A stretch of 64,000 nt of DNA from Pseudoteredinibacter isoporae (GTDB lineage Bacteria > Pseudomonadota > Gammaproteobacteria > Pseudomonadales > Cellvibrionaceae), in assembly GCF_011602085.1 (NCBI RefSeq), contig NZ_JAAONY010000001.1, positions 1,488,001 through 1,552,000 on the forward strand, read 5' to 3'. The stretch's first letter is position 1; each line of letters begins with the position of its first letter. The translations under genes and the position numbers were made by a program. Under the pieces are notes generated by a model. The model saw only the letters and a program-made list of their open reading frames with translations, had not been told where the DNA came from and ran no database searches. Below, one piece after another: positions 27,337 to 37,204 of this stretch.

Positions 27337-28212
27337 TTATTGTTTCAAAATTTCTGGGGTCTCACCTCGGTGAAAGCCCTCGAAAGCGGGGTTGTTCTTT
27401 TCGGCGACTTGTAAGTCATACAGTGGTGAACTCAAACACAGTGAGCTGCCGCCGTCGACGGGAATGGTTGCGCCGTTGATGTAGGCGGCTCCGTCGCTCA
27501 GCAAAAAGCAAACGGCAGCACTGACTTCTGATTCGGTGCCCATTCGTCCACTGGGTACGGATTTTCCGAATTTGGGAATTCGGGCAATCATGTCCGGGTC
27601 TTCGTAGCTGTCCATGCCGGATGAGGCAATGTACCCTGGGGCAACGCTGTTTACGCGTACGCCACTGGCGGCCCATTCGATGGCTTGGGTTTGGCTGAGG
27701 TTTTCCATGCCGGCGCGAGCTGCGCCGCTGTGGCCCATCAGTGGCATGCCGCCAAAGTAGTCGGCGGTGATATTGACGACGCTGCCGCCGTGTTCTTGCA
27801 TGCTGTGTTTGAACACTTCCCGGGCAACGATAAATCCGCCGACGAGGTTGTTGCGCACGACGGCCAGGAAGCCGTTGGCGCTGATGTCTTTTAGTTCGGC
27901 GGGGAATTGGCCGCCGGCGTTGTTAACGAGGCCGTGAATGGGGCCGTGTTCTTTGACGAATTGTTGAATCAGTTCGCTGACGCCTGCTTCGTCACGGATG
28001 TCGACGCTGCCCCAATCCGCTTGGCCGCCATCTTCCTGAATTTCTTGTTGAACGTTTTTCAGTTTGTCTTCGCTGCGACCGAGCAGCAATACTTTGGCGC
28101 CAAGGGCTGCAAGTTCATGTGCAATGCAGCGTCCGATTCCGGAGCCACCGCCGGTCACTAATACGGTTTTTTCTTGAAAGCTGTTTGCGGCGAGTGAGGA
28201 TTGATAGCTCAT
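27337..28212 (-). CDS. SDR-family oxidoreductase in the liu operon, atypical active site
   Basis: 291 residues. The Rossmann fold is clear: TGGGSGIG near 20-27 for the cofactor, NNAG near 98. The usual YxxxK catalytic pair is absent: the position reads HSGAARAG, with His for Tyr and Arg for Lys. This pattern resembles acyl-CoA-acting SDRs of the 2,4-dienoyl-CoA/enoyl-CoA reductase group more than alcohol dehydrogenases. It sits between liuA and liuB in the same direction. It is not needed for the textbook leucine pathway, so it may handle a side substrate such as an unsaturated branched acyl-CoA. Exact reaction unknown. Confidence 0.85.
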   Translation of the reverse strand: MSYQSSLAANSFQEKTVLVTGGGSGIGRCIAHELAALGAKVLLLGRSEDKLKNVQQEIQEDGGQADWGSVDIRDEAGVSELIQQFVKEHGPIHGLVNNAGGQFPAELKDISANGFLAVVRNNLVGGFIVAREVFKHSMQEHGGSVVNITADYFGGMPLMGHSGAARAGMENLSQTQAIEWAASGVRVNSVAPGYIASSGMDSYEDPDMIARIPKFGKSVPSGRMGTESEVSAAVCFLLSDGAAYINGATIPVDGGSSLCLSSPLYDLQVAEKNNPAFEGFHRGETPEILKQ

Positions 28213-28279
28213 TGGCTTTCCTTTATTTCAGCGCTTTTTCTTTTGTGTTTTTAGATCTGTATATGAATCTGGTTCGGTA

Positions 28280-28379
28280 TGCTACAGGCTGGGATCTTTA
28301 AAAAACGCGTAAATACATCCCTGTAGCTCCCCCACTGCTTCCCTGCAGTGAGGGTTTTTAAAGATCCCAGCCTGTAGCA
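28280..28379. repeat. 100-base element with perfect 25-bp terminal inverted repeats
   Basis: TGCTACAGGCTGGGATC... (28280-28304) is repeated exactly in inverse orientation at 28355-28379. The 50-base centre contains a second dyad, CCCACTGC (28331-28338) against GCAGTGAGG (28345-28353). It lies in the 221-base gap between liuA and the SDR gene and would be transcribed as a long hairpin. The form suggests a REP/MITE-like repeat. Confidence 0.8.
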
Positions 28380-28433
28380 TCCCTAATGTGTGGTACAAAA
28401 AAATGAACGAATTCATACCCACATATAATGCTG

Positions 28434-29603
28434 TTACTTGGTTTCGTTAAACAGTTCGCGGCCGATCAGCATACGGCGAACTTCAGAAGTGCCCGCACCG
28501 ATTTCGTACAGCTTGGCATCGCGCAGCAAGCGGCCTGTTGGGAATTCATTGATGTAGCCGTTTCCGCCCAACGTTTGGATTGCTTGCAGTGCCATTTGGG
28601 TGGCTTTTTCAGCAGTGTAGAGGATGACAGCAGCAGCATCTTTACGGGATTCTTCACCACGGTCGCAAGCTTTGGCAACGGCGTACAAGTAGGCGCGGCT
28701 GGCGTTCAAGTCGGCGTACATATCGGCAACTTTACCCTGCATCAATTGGAATTCACCGATGGACTGGCCGAACTGTTTGCGATCGTGAATGTAAGGCACA
28801 ACAATGTCCATACAGGCCTGCATGATACCGATCGGTCCACCGGACAATACGGTGCGCTCGTAGTCGAGGCCGCTCATCAGCACAGCGGCGCCCTTGTTGA
28901 GCTGACCCAAAATGTTTTCTTCGGGTACTTCACAATCCTCAAATACCAATTCACAGGTGTTGGAACCGCGCATGCCCAGTTTGTCCAACTTTTGGTGGCG
29001 GGAGAAGCCTGGGAAATCACGCTCTACAATAAAGGCTGTGATGCCACGGCTGTGTGCTTCCATATCGGTTTTGGCGTAGATCACGTAGGTGTGGGCGTCA
29101 GGGCCGTTGGTGATCCACATTTTGTTGCCGTTCAATACGTATTTGTCGCCTTTCTTTTCGGTGCGCAGTTTCATGCTCACGACGTCGGAGCCGGCGTTTG
29201 GTTCGGACATTGCCAGGGCGCCAACGTGTTCACCGGAACACAGTTTCGGCAGGTACTTCAGTTTCTGCTCATGGGTGCCATTTTTACGAATCTGGTTTAC
29301 GCAAAGGTTGGAGTGCGCGCCGTAAGACAAACCCACCGAGGCGCTGGCACGGGAGATTTCTTCCATGGCGATAACGTGAGCCAGGTAGCCCATATTTGTG
29401 CCGCCGTACTCTTCTTCGACGGTCATGCCCAGTAGGCCCATGTCGCCGAACTTGCGCCACATGTCCATGGGGAATTCGTTTTTCTCGTCGATTTCCTGGG
29501 CACGCGGGGCCAGTTCTGCCTGTACAAATTGGTACACGGCGTCGCGCAGCATGTCGACGTCCTGGCCGAGGTCAAAGTTCAGGGTAGGGTAGGAAACGTT
29601 CAT
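28434..29603 (-). CDS. liuA: Isovaleryl-CoA dehydrogenase
   Basis: 389 residues, ATG with GGAG 9 bases upstream. It is an acyl-CoA dehydrogenase with [13 protein letters not shown] and WITNGPDA flavin-site segments. The catalytic base is Glu249 in [13 protein letters not shown], the position used by isovaleryl-CoA dehydrogenases rather than the C-terminal glutamate of other family members. It oxidises isovaleryl-CoA to 3-methylcrotonyl-CoA, passing electrons to ETF. It is the first enzyme gene after liuR, 28 bases downstream. Confidence 0.95.
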   Translation of the reverse strand: MNVSYPTLNFDLGQDVDMLRDAVYQFVQAELAPRAQEIDEKNEFPMDMWRKFGDMGLLGMTVEEEYGGTNMGYLAHVIAMEEISRASASVGLSYGAHSNLCVNQIRKNGTHEQKLKYLPKLCSGEHVGALAMSEPNAGSDVVSMKLRTEKKGDKYVLNGNKMWITNGPDAHTYVIYAKTDMEAHSRGITAFIVERDFPGFSRHQKLDKLGMRGSNTCELVFEDCEVPEENILGQLNKGAAVLMSGLDYERTVLSGGPIGIMQACMDIVVPYIHDRKQFGQSIGEFQLMQGKVADMYADLNASRAYLYAVAKACDRGEESRKDAAAVILYTAEKATQMALQAIQTLGGNGYINEFPTGRLLRDAKLYEIGAGTSEVRRMLIGRELFNETK

Positions 29604-29631
29604 TTTCGGGCTCCGTCAATTGGCAGAAAAT

Positions 29632-30024
29632 TTAATCGGTTTTCAATTGTTCGAGGGCTTCGAGCGCTCGGTTCTCAGATTCTTGTAAGTCCAGCATCAT
29701 GACTTCGATGTCGTGCAGCTGTTGTTGCAGGTAACTTTTTCGTTCGCGTATCTTGTCCAGTAAGGTCTGCAATTGGCCTTCATTGCTCTGGCCCGGGTTG
29801 TACATGCCGATGATGTCCCGGCTTTCATCCAAGGTTAGTCCAAGGCGTTTGCCACGCAAGATCAGTTTCAGTTTGGTGCGATCAGCTGGCGCGTAAATTC
29901 GGGTTTGTCCCCGTCGGGCTGGATTCAGCAGGCCTTTATCTTCATAAAAGCGGATGGCTCGGGTGGTGATATCGAACTCTTTGGCCAGTTCCGAGATGCT
30001 GTAGGTCTTATTCTTCTGTTCCAT
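29632..30024 (-). CDS. liuR: MerR-family regulator of leucine degradation
   Basis: 130 residues. The N-terminal winged helix starts YSISELAKEFDITTRAIRFYEDKGLL, the MerR signature, followed by a dimerisation coiled coil (about 80-125) and no metal-binding cysteines. LiuR proteins of proteobacteria control the liu operon in response to branched acyl-CoA. It is first in the operon, so it regulates itself. The promoter upstream has the 19-bp spacer expected for a MerR-type activator. Confidence 0.93.
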   Translation of the reverse strand: MEQKNKTYSISELAKEFDITTRAIRFYEDKGLLNPARRGQTRIYAPADRTKLKLILRGKRLGLTLDESRDIIGMYNPGQSNEGQLQTLLDKIRERKSYLQQQLHDIEVMMLDLQESENRALEALEQLKTD

Positions 30025-30060
30025 ATACCCGCTGCGCCACTGTTTAGATATTCGCCACTA

Positions 30061-30091
30061 TAAATAAAGTTTACGTTAACGTAAAGGTAAA
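30061..30091 (-). promoter_or_regulatory. MerR-type liu promoter with LiuR dyad
   Basis: On the minus strand -35 TTTACC (30086-30091) and -10 TATTTA (30061-30066) are 19 bases apart. The spacer holds TTTACGTTAACGTAAA (30070-30085), a perfect 16-bp palindrome. The long spacer with a central dyad is the hallmark of MerR-activated promoters. Confidence 0.8.
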
Positions 30092-30187
30092 CTTTGCGGC
30101 CTGTTTGGTGGATTTAAGAAATGCCTAAATCAGTGGGATGTATCAGTGAGTAAGGGCTAACGTCACTGTGGCCTGGTACTTTACTAC

Positions 30188-30216
30188 TTGAAGTTAATCT
30201 GCTTAACATGTTAAAT
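30188..30216 (+). promoter_or_regulatory. Possible promoter of the AraC-type gene
   Basis: TTGAAG (30188-30193) and TTAAAT (30211-30216) are 17 bases apart, and the spacer end contains the perfect palindrome TTAACATGTTAA (30203-30214). No other clear signal is seen in the 30025-30330 gap besides this and the liu promoter. Confidence 0.4.
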
Positions 30217-30330
30217 ATAAAGTGCGATTTTTGAGCAGTTCTAGAACTTGTTCAATGGATCGGGTATAAGTCAGGTTATAGCCCATGTGTAAAGAGAGGC
30301 GACAACGAGCCCTGTTGTGTAAGTTTTAGA

Positions 30331-31356
30331 ATGCCGATGATGAACTCAATTCAGCCAAGTGCCGATAGCCAGCCGCTCGACGCCACTCTGTTATCCAACT
30401 GGGTGGAGTTGTTGTATCGCTGTATTGCCTATCGTGGTCTGGACGCTGATGAGTTGTTTCATCAGGCCGGGGTGGATGAATCCATGAGGGGAGCGGATCA
30501 GCGCATACAGGCCAGTAAGGTCAAGCATTTGTGGGAGCTGGCCGCGGAGCGCAGTGGCGATGATGCCTTTGGCCTGACGGCGGCTGAGGTGGCTTATCCG
30601 GTAATGTTTGATTCCCTGAGTGTGGCCATGAGTTCCAGTGCGACGTTGTTGGAAGCTCTACAGCGTTTTATTCGCCTGCGTCGCATTATTGATTCCCAGT
30701 GCGTAAATACCCTTGAAGAAGTTGAAGGTGGCTACAAGTTCGGTTGGTCCAATGCCGATGGCTGTGAGTCGCAAATTGGTGCGGAAGCTTTTGTGGCGGC
30801 GATGATTACGTTGTGTCGCTGGGGCAGTGGTCCGGCTTTTTCACCTGAATGGGTGTCGCTCTGCCATGAAGAAACAGAGTCTGCCCAACGCTATCGTCGC
30901 TTTTTTAATGCGCCGGTGGAATTTCAGGCCAATGAAAACGCCTTGTTGTTGTCAGAAGAGGCTTTGATGCGCCCTTTGATGACGGCCAATAAGGAGCTGG
31001 CTCTGAGCAGTGAGAAGCTCAGCCGCGAGCATCTTGCGCAAATCGAGAAAACCGGTGTAGTGAGTTTGGTGCATCACAAGCTGGTTGAGTTTTTGCCGCA
31101 ACGTAATTTCACAGAAGAGATTCTGGCTGAAGAGATTGGCATGAGTTTGCGTTCCATGCAGAGGCGTTTGTTGGAAGAGGGCACTTCCTACGAAACGCTT
31201 TTACAGTCTGTTCGAAAGGAGGCGGCTTTGCAGTTGTTGCAGAAAGACGCGCTTTCGATTGCCGATATTGCCCAGCAGCTGGGTTTTTCAAGTGCCAGTA
31301 ATTTTGGCCGTGCCTTTAAGCGTTGGACGGGACGCTCTCCGGCCAGTTTTCGCTAG
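30331..31356 (+). CDS. AraC-family regulator with Arabinose_bd-type N-terminus
   Basis: 341 residues. The N-terminal domain (about 30-210, GLDADELFHQAGVD...) is of the OruR/ArgR-like Arabinose_bd type; the C-terminal domain (about 240-341) is a double HTH with LAEEIGMSLRSMQRRL and IADIAQQLGFSSASNFGRAFKRWTGRSPASFR, the AraC signature. Such regulators often control amino-acid or lipid catabolism genes next to them. It sits 190 bases upstream of the PLP decarboxylase on the same strand and is the obvious candidate regulator of the following cluster. The ligand is not readable. The ribosome site is weak. Confidence 0.9.
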   Translation: MPMMNSIQPSADSQPLDATLLSNWVELLYRCIAYRGLDADELFHQAGVDESMRGADQRIQASKVKHLWELAAERSGDDAFGLTAAEVAYPVMFDSLSVAMSSSATLLEALQRFIRLRRIIDSQCVNTLEEVEGGYKFGWSNADGCESQIGAEAFVAAMITLCRWGSGPAFSPEWVSLCHEETESAQRYRRFFNAPVEFQANENALLLSEEALMRPLMTANKELALSSEKLSREHLAQIEKTGVVSLVHHKLVEFLPQRNFTEEILAEEIGMSLRSMQRRLLEEGTSYETLLQSVRKEAALQLLQKDALSIADIAQQLGFSSASNFGRAFKRWTGRSPASFR

Positions 31357-31493
31357 AGTCTGACCTTTCTCTAATTTCCCCTTCGATGTCTTGATCTCCG
31401 AGTGGCTGCCTTTCTCTCGCGGTTTCTGTATTCCCAATTCTCCATTCCTAGCACCCCATCCAGTGGCAGAAAAAGAATAGTCCCTTGTCGTCC

Positions 31494-31507
31494 ATTGAAT
31501 ATTCAAT
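31494..31507. promoter_or_regulatory. Perfect 14-bp palindrome upstream of the decarboxylase
   Basis: ATTGAATATTCAAT lies 40 bases before the decarboxylase ATG. It could be an operator; AraC proteins usually bind direct repeats, so its partner is unclear. Confidence 0.35.
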
Positions 31508-31546
31508 ATTCGTAGACTGAAATCATCAAAATAGTGAGGTAATCCC

Positions 31547-32896
31547 ATGGTGTTGGAAGTCAAAAGTCTTGGTTTATTGGAAGAATCCCTGGAGGTTCTG
31601 GAGCAATCCTTTCAAGGAATGCCAGCCTTTGAGGCAAAAGCTTTGGGTGATCGTGAGCGCGATATCCTCTTGCAGGTTGCCGAACGAATGCAAGACAACT
31701 ATCCGTACCCTCACCCTCTTTATGCCGGGCAAATGTTGAAACCACCCCATCCGATTGCACGCCTGGCGTATATGTTGTCGATGTGGGTAAACCCGAATAA
31801 CCACGCGTTGGATGGTGGTCGTGCAAGCTCGGCGTTGGAAAAAGAAGCCGTAGCTGAAATCGCAGAGATGTTTGGCTGGGATAAATTTCTGGGTCACTTA
31901 ACCGGTGGCGGCACCATGGCCAATATGGAAGCGCTGTGGGTTTCCGGAAGACTGCACCCGGGCAAGCGCATACTGGCGTCCAGTATGGCTCACTATACCC
32001 ACGGCCGTATCTCTGAAGTTTTGCAATTGCCCTTCACTGCGGTGGCGGCTGATGATCAGGCGCGTATGGATATGGCCGCTTTGGAAAACGAGTTGAAAAA
32101 AGGCGATGTCGGCACGGTCGTAGTGACCTTGGGAACTACGGGTGTGGGTTCTGTTGATCCGCTCCATAAAGTTTTGGAATTGAAAAAACTTTATGACTTT
32201 CGTGTGCACGTGGATTCTGCTTACGGTGGTTACTTTGGTTTGGTTGATAATCTCGATGACAATGCCGCGATAGCGTATAGCAAGCTGGATCAGGTGGATT
32301 CCATTGTGATTGATCCGCACAAGCACGGTCTGCAACCCTATGGCTGCGGTTGTATTTTGTTTAGCGATGCCAGTGTCGGTCGTTTTTACAAGCACGATTC
32401 GCCATACACTTACTTTAGCTCGGACGATATGCATCTGGGCGAAATTACGCTGGAATGTTCCCGTGCTGGTGCCTCAGCAGTTGCCCTGTGGGCAACTCAA
32501 AAGCTGTTGCCACTAAACCGAGGGGGTGAATTCGCAAATGGCCTGGCGGACGGTCGCAAGGCGGCTTTGGAATTGCACAAACAGTTGCAGGATGACCCAA
32601 AATACAAAACCACTTTTGAACCTGAGCTGGATATTTTGATCTGGGCGCCTGATGCCAAAACGACTCAGGAAATTTCTCAGAAATCCCAAGCGCTCTTTGA
32701 TCTTGCTGAAAAAAATCATTTGCACCTGGCGTTGTTGGAGTTGCCGCTGAATCTGGCAAAAGCCTGCTGGGGAGACAGTGTTGAATATAACAGTGAAACC
32801 GTGAGCTGCCTGCGCTCAACGTTAATGAAGCCAGAGCATTTGGAATGGATTGCAGATATCAAGCGCATCATGGATGAGTCGCTGGCGGAAATCTAA
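31547..32896 (+). CDS. Group II PLP-dependent decarboxylase (aromatic/glutamate type)
   Basis: 449 residues, ATG with GAGG 8 bases upstream. It is a fold-type I PLP enzyme of the group II decarboxylase family: GGGTMANMEALW holds the cofactor phosphate, HVDSAYGGY contains the PLP-nitrogen Asp, and Lys259 in IDPHKHGLQPYGCG forms the Schiff base. The family includes tyrosine, DOPA, glutamate and diaminobutyrate decarboxylases; the substrate cannot be read from these motifs. Context (aromatic amino acid permease, arylsulfatase and aminotransferase downstream) favours an aromatic amino acid. The next gene is 87 bases away on the same strand. Confidence 0.87.
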   Translation: MVLEVKSLGLLEESLEVLEQSFQGMPAFEAKALGDRERDILLQVAERMQDNYPYPHPLYAGQMLKPPHPIARLAYMLSMWVNPNNHALDGGRASSALEKEAVAEIAEMFGWDKFLGHLTGGGTMANMEALWVSGRLHPGKRILASSMAHYTHGRISEVLQLPFTAVAADDQARMDMAALENELKKGDVGTVVVTLGTTGVGSVDPLHKVLELKKLYDFRVHVDSAYGGYFGLVDNLDDNAAIAYSKLDQVDSIVIDPHKHGLQPYGCGCILFSDASVGRFYKHDSPYTYFSSDDMHLGEITLECSRAGASAVALWATQKLLPLNRGGEFANGLADGRKAALELHKQLQDDPKYKTTFEPELDILIWAPDAKTTQEISQKSQALFDLAEKNHLHLALLELPLNLAKACWGDSVEYNSETVSCLRSTLMKPEHLEWIADIKRIMDESLAEI

Positions 32897-32983
32897 AACG
32901 AGTTTCTTTTGAATTTGGACGCATACAAATCGAATGCGTACCAATTACGTTCATATAAATAATAACGAGAGTGAGAGTTAGTT

Positions 32984-35458
32984 ATGTCAGTTAAAAAACC
33001 TTCACAACGTTTGTTTACTCAACAAACAATCCTGGCCGTAGCCATATCCAGCCTGAGTGGCCTGAGCGTTGCTCAAAGTGATGATCTTCAGGAGCTGGAA
33101 CTTGAAGAAGTTATTACCGTTGGTACTCGTGTTGCCGGTCGTACGGCTACGGAAGCCAGTGTGCCGGTGGATGTCATTAACAGCGAAGCGTTGACTAAAA
33201 ACGGTTTCACCGAGTTAGGCCAGGCTTTGCAAACTTCGGCGCCATCATTTAACTTTACCCGCACCCAGGTATCTGACGGTTCCGATTTGTTTCGTCCAGC
33301 GACGTTGCGAGGGCTGCAACCGGACCAGACTCTGGTATTGATCAATGGCAAGCGTCGTCATACGCAATCTATTTTTGGTAATCAGGGCACCGTTGGGGGT
33401 GGTTCGGCTGGCACGGATATGAACTCCATTCCCTTGACGGCTTTACAATCGGTGGAAGTGTTGCGTGATGGTGCGGCGGCACAATACGGTTCAGATGCCA
33501 TTGCGGGTGTGATCAATTTAAAATTGAAAGAGACCGTTGATGAAACCACAGGTTTTGTGCAGTGGGGTTCAACCGCCGAAGGTGATGGCGATACTTTGAC
33601 GGTTGGTTTGAATACCGGCTTTGAATTGGAAAACGATGGCTTTCTGAATCTGTCAGTTGAATATCGGGATTTTGATCGTACCAATCGCGCCGATAATCCA
33701 CTGTGGCATCAGGGCGATGCCGAAGGTGAGTTCCAATCGTTTTTCTACAACTCCATGATCAATGTTGCCGGTGGAGAATTGTATTCGTTTGGCGGTGTTT
33801 CCAATCGAACAGCTTTGGGGTCCGGTTTTCGTCGGGCGGCCGCTTCGGCTGCGCAGAATGTACCTCAGGTTTACCCCAACGGTTTTACTCCGAACATTGA
33901 CAATGAGGCGCAGGACGAGTCTTTTGCCATCGGATATCGCCGAGAATTACAGTCAGGCTGGCATCTTGATAGCTCCATTGTCTATGGTCAGAACGAATAT
34001 GATTTTGCATCGGCCAACACCATTAACCCGTCAATTGCCGCTGAGTATCTCGCCAATAATCCCGACGCAAGCGATGCGGATATTGCAGCGAACGCTGGCC
34101 CTTCAGCGGGACATTCCGCCAGTTTCAAATTTGGCCAGACGACAGTAAATGTTGATTTGACCGGCGAAGTGGAGTGGGGCGATAGCCCACTGTATGTCGC
34201 CGTGGGTGCCGAGTTTCGCGACGAACGTTACAGTATTGGCCAGGGCATTCCGGCGTCCTATTCATGTGGCAGCAGCAATGGCAGCAGTTCTTTCCCATCG
34301 GTGATTGATCCGAATGTTTTCGCGTCTTGTGGCTTTCAGGCCTACCCTGGGGTAAGCCCGGATGCAGAAACCAGTACCAGCCGTGACAGCTATGCCCTGT
34401 ATGTGGATCTGGAAAAAAATCTGTCGGATCGCTGGTTGATGAGCGCGGCCTTCCGCTTTGAAGACTACCAGCAAATTGGCAGCGAAAACGCGGGCAAGAT
34501 TTCCAGCCGCTACGACATCAGTGACAGCTTTGCAATTCGTGGTGCGGTGGCGACAGGTTTCCGTGCTCCGTCCTTGCCGCAACGCGACTATCAGGCTTAC
34601 GGCACCAATGTGAATAACGACGGTACGCTGGCGCGCGCCTTTATTGCTTCTGCTGGTAGCGCTCTGCCAAAAGCGTTGGGCGTTAACAATCTGAAAATCG
34701 AAACGTCGACCAGTGTCAGTTTGGGCTTTGTAGCAGAATGGGATGCCTTGACCTTAACCGTAGATGGTTATCGTATTCAAATTGATGACCGTATAGGTCT
34801 CGGTAGCAACATCGGCGCTTCTGAACTACAGGGGAACCAGGCGGCGCTGGATGCTCTGGCCGCTACTGGTGTTGCAGAGGCGCGTTTCTTCTCCAATGCG
34901 GTGAATACCACAACCGAAGGTGTCGACCTGGTTCTGTCTTACGATACGGATCTTTGGGAGGGCAATTTGGAAATTGCCTTGGCGGCGAATTACAACAAAA
35001 CGGAAATTGACAGCTTTAATCTCCCTGCCGGTACGACTGAGCAGCAAGTATTCTCGAATGTGAGTCAGACCTTTTTGGAAAACGGTCAGCCGAGTGAGCG
35101 AGGCAGTTTAAGTTTGAATTGGAGTGACGATAAGTTTTCCAGCCTGTTGCGCATTAACTACTTTGGTGACACCGAGGTAGATCAGTTTGCCCAGAATCAC
35201 ATTCCGATTCCGAATACCTTGCCAACCAGTGTGGTTGAGTCGGCGGTTCTGGTGGATGTGGATTTCTCCTACGATGTTTCCGACAACCTGACTTTGTCAG
35301 TCGGTGGTAATAATATCTTCGATGAAACGCCGGATGAGCTGGCAAGTAACGAAGTTCTCGACATCATCAGTCGCGGTGCATTTCGTTACCCGCTCCGTGC
35401 AGTGCCTTATGGCTTCAATGGTGCAAGCTACTACGTAAAAGCGTCTTTCCGTTTTTAA
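32984..35458 (+). CDS. TonB-dependent outer-membrane receptor
   Basis: 824 residues. Signal peptide (about 1-30, cleavage after SVAQ), a TonB-box-like LEEVITVGTR near 40-49, plug domain (about 55-180, with RDGAAAQYGSDAIAGVINL), and a 22-strand barrel ending in the terminal aromatic SFRF. It imports a ligand too large or scarce for porins. No siderophore-type hint is visible; two cysteines in an extracellular loop (near 426-445) may form a disulfide. It lies between the decarboxylase and an arylsulfatase, so a sulfated organic molecule is the favoured ligand, by context only. Confidence 0.93.
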   Translation: MSVKKPSQRLFTQQTILAVAISSLSGLSVAQSDDLQELELEEVITVGTRVAGRTATEASVPVDVINSEALTKNGFTELGQALQTSAPSFNFTRTQVSDGSDLFRPATLRGLQPDQTLVLINGKRRHTQSIFGNQGTVGGGSAGTDMNSIPLTALQSVEVLRDGAAAQYGSDAIAGVINLKLKETVDETTGFVQWGSTAEGDGDTLTVGLNTGFELENDGFLNLSVEYRDFDRTNRADNPLWHQGDAEGEFQSFFYNSMINVAGGELYSFGGVSNRTALGSGFRRAAASAAQNVPQVYPNGFTPNIDNEAQDESFAIGYRRELQSGWHLDSSIVYGQNEYDFASANTINPSIAAEYLANNPDASDADIAANAGPSAGHSASFKFGQTTVNVDLTGEVEWGDSPLYVAVGAEFRDERYSIGQGIPASYSCGSSNGSSSFPSVIDPNVFASCGFQAYPGVSPDAETSTSRDSYALYVDLEKNLSDRWLMSAAFRFEDYQQIGSENAGKISSRYDISDSFAIRGAVATGFRAPSLPQRDYQAYGTNVNNDGTLARAFIASAGSALPKALGVNNLKIETSTSVSLGFVAEWDALTLTVDGYRIQIDDRIGLGSNIGASELQGNQAALDALAATGVAEARFFSNAVNTTTEGVDLVLSYDTDLWEGNLEIALAANYNKTEIDSFNLPAGTTEQQVFSNVSQTFLENGQPSERGSLSLNWSDDKFSSLLRINYFGDTEVDQFAQNHIPIPNTLPTSVVESAVLVDVDFSYDVSDNLTLSVGGNNIFDETPDELASNEVLDIISRGAFRYPLRAVPYGFNGASYYVKASFRF

Positions 35459-35518
35459 GGCTTTAGCTCGCCGTCGGGCGGTCACAGCGACAGGGATGTC
35501 GCTTATCAGGAGTTCGCT

Positions 35519-37204
35519 ATGTTTTCGTTTCGCTTTTCTTTTTGTTCATATCTGAAAAGGGCCTTTGCTGCGTTATTGTCTTTGTGTCTGGCGAGCCAAG
35601 CGTTGGCCAATGACAAGCGCCCTAACATTATTGTGATTATTGCCGATGATCTGGGCTATGGGGATCTTGGTGCCTACGGCAGTGAAATTCACACACCGAA
35701 CATTGATGCCCTGGCACAACAAGGTACGATGTTCAGTAACTTCCACGTGCAGGCAAGCTGTTCTCCAACCCGCTCTATGTTACTGAGTGGCGTAGACAAT
35801 CATCTGAATGGTATGGGCACTATGGCGGAAGATCGCATGGCCCATCATGAAAATCTGCCGGGCTATGTCGGTCATTTGAATCACGATGTAGTCACCATTG
35901 CCAAACGTTTGAAATCTGTGGGCTATAGCACCCATTTGTCAGGGAAGTGGCATTTGGGTAAAGCGGAAAACCTTCGACCACATGCCCGTGGGTTCACTCA
36001 CAGCTTTGCCATGTTGGATGGTGTCGGTAGTCACTACGATCAGACCGGTGTCAACAGTAATGTGCCGGTCGCAACGTACACTCGTGACGGAGAGATAATC
36101 GCGCGGCCTCCAGGTTATTCCAGTGATTTGTTTACCAATGAGCTGATTGAACAGTTGAAGAAAACGGATAGGAAACAACCGTTCTTCGCCTATCTGGCTT
36201 TTAACGCTCCGCATTGGCCATTACAGGCGCCACAAAAAAACATCGATAAATATCAAGGTGTTTATGAGCAGGGTTGGGATGAAATTCGCCAACAGCGCTT
36301 TGAGGCGATGAAGCGCAAAGGTTTGCTGCCGGTTGATGAGCGATTTCGTCCGCGTTTGGATGAAGTTCCTGAGTGGAAGTCTCTCAGCAAACAGGAAAAA
36401 GCACTCGAAGCCAAGCGCATGCAAGTTTATGCGGGCATGATCGATCGCCTGGATGAAGCCGTGGGCAACTTGATCCAATATCTCGAATCAACAGGGGAGT
36501 TGGATAACAGTTATGTTTTCTTTATGTCTGACAATGGCCCAGATCCTTACGACCGCAGTGAGAGACCTGCCTACAAAAGTTGGTTGAAGTATTTTAATAA
36601 TCAACAGGACAATATGGGACAGGCCGATTCGTATTTATTCCAGGGTGCCGCTTGGGCCCAAGTAAGTTCGGCCAACTTGAATGCTTACAAATTCCTGCCC
36701 ACCGAAGGTGGCACCCGTGCTCCTCTGGTCATGCGACCTCCAAAAGGCGGTAAGGGCGATATAAAACCCGCATTCTTTTCTCTTCTGGATATGGCTCCCA
36801 GTTTTTGGGAAATGGCGGGACAGTCTGTTGACAAGCAGGGCTTTGACAAGAAATACAAAATGTCAGGTCGCTCGGCCTTGCCTTACTTTCAAGGGACGGA
36901 GAACTCGGTTTATCAACAGTCGGATGTACTCAGCTTTGAACTGTTCGGGCATGCTTCGGTGTATATGGGGCCTTGGAAAGCCCTGAGCATGCGAGCCCCT
37001 TGGGGAGATGGCAGTTGGCAGCTGTTTAATTTGACCGCTGATCCGAGTGAGCAGCATAACCTGGTCAAGGCGGAGCCGGCCATTCTTAAAAAGATGCTAA
37101 GTGCTTATGGGCAATACCGGAAAGATAATCGAGTAGTCGATGAGCCTGAGGGCGTTACTGCGTATCCTGTCAAACCGGTCTACCGTTCCGGAGTCGCTCA
37201 ATGA
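35519..37204 (+). CDS. Periplasmic arylsulfatase (type I, formylglycine)
   Basis: 561 residues, AGGAG upstream. Signal peptide (about 1-31, ending SQALA). The sulfatase signature CSPTR begins at Cys81, the residue converted to formylglycine, followed by GKWHLG near 144 and the metal-binding IIADDLGYGD near 41-50. The C-terminal half (PYDRSERPAYKSW, LPTEGGTRAPLVMR) matches bacterial AtsA-like arylsulfatases. It hydrolyses sulfate esters of phenols. The Cys-type active site needs an anaerobic or FGE-type maturase, not encoded in this window. Its stop overlaps the permease ATG by 4 bases, a tight functional link. Confidence 0.93.
   Translation: MFSFRFSFCSYLKRAFAALLSLCLASQALANDKRPNIIVIIADDLGYGDLGAYGSEIHTPNIDALAQQGTMFSNFHVQASCSPTRSMLLSGVDNHLNGMGTMAEDRMAHHENLPGYVGHLNHDVVTIAKRLKSVGYSTHLSGKWHLGKAENLRPHARGFTHSFAMLDGVGSHYDQTGVNSNVPVATYTRDGEIIARPPGYSSDLFTNELIEQLKKTDRKQPFFAYLAFNAPHWPLQAPQKNIDKYQGVYEQGWDEIRQQRFEAMKRKGLLPVDERFRPRLDEVPEWKSLSKQEKALEAKRMQVYAGMIDRLDEAVGNLIQYLESTGELDNSYVFFMSDNGPDPYDRSERPAYKSWLKYFNNQQDNMGQADSYLFQGAAWAQVSSANLNAYKFLPTEGGTRAPLVMRPPKGGKGDIKPAFFSLLDMAPSFWEMAGQSVDKQGFDKKYKMSGRSALPYFQGTENSVYQQSDVLSFELFGHASVYMGPWKALSMRAPWGDGSWQLFNLTADPSEQHNLVKAEPAILKKMLSAYGQYRKDNRVVDEPEGVTAYPVKPVYRSGVAQ

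Noticed and set aside
28428-29435. 335-codon plus-strand open frame
   Set aside because: Exact shadow of isovaleryl-CoA dehydrogenase on the other strand, which has full motifs.
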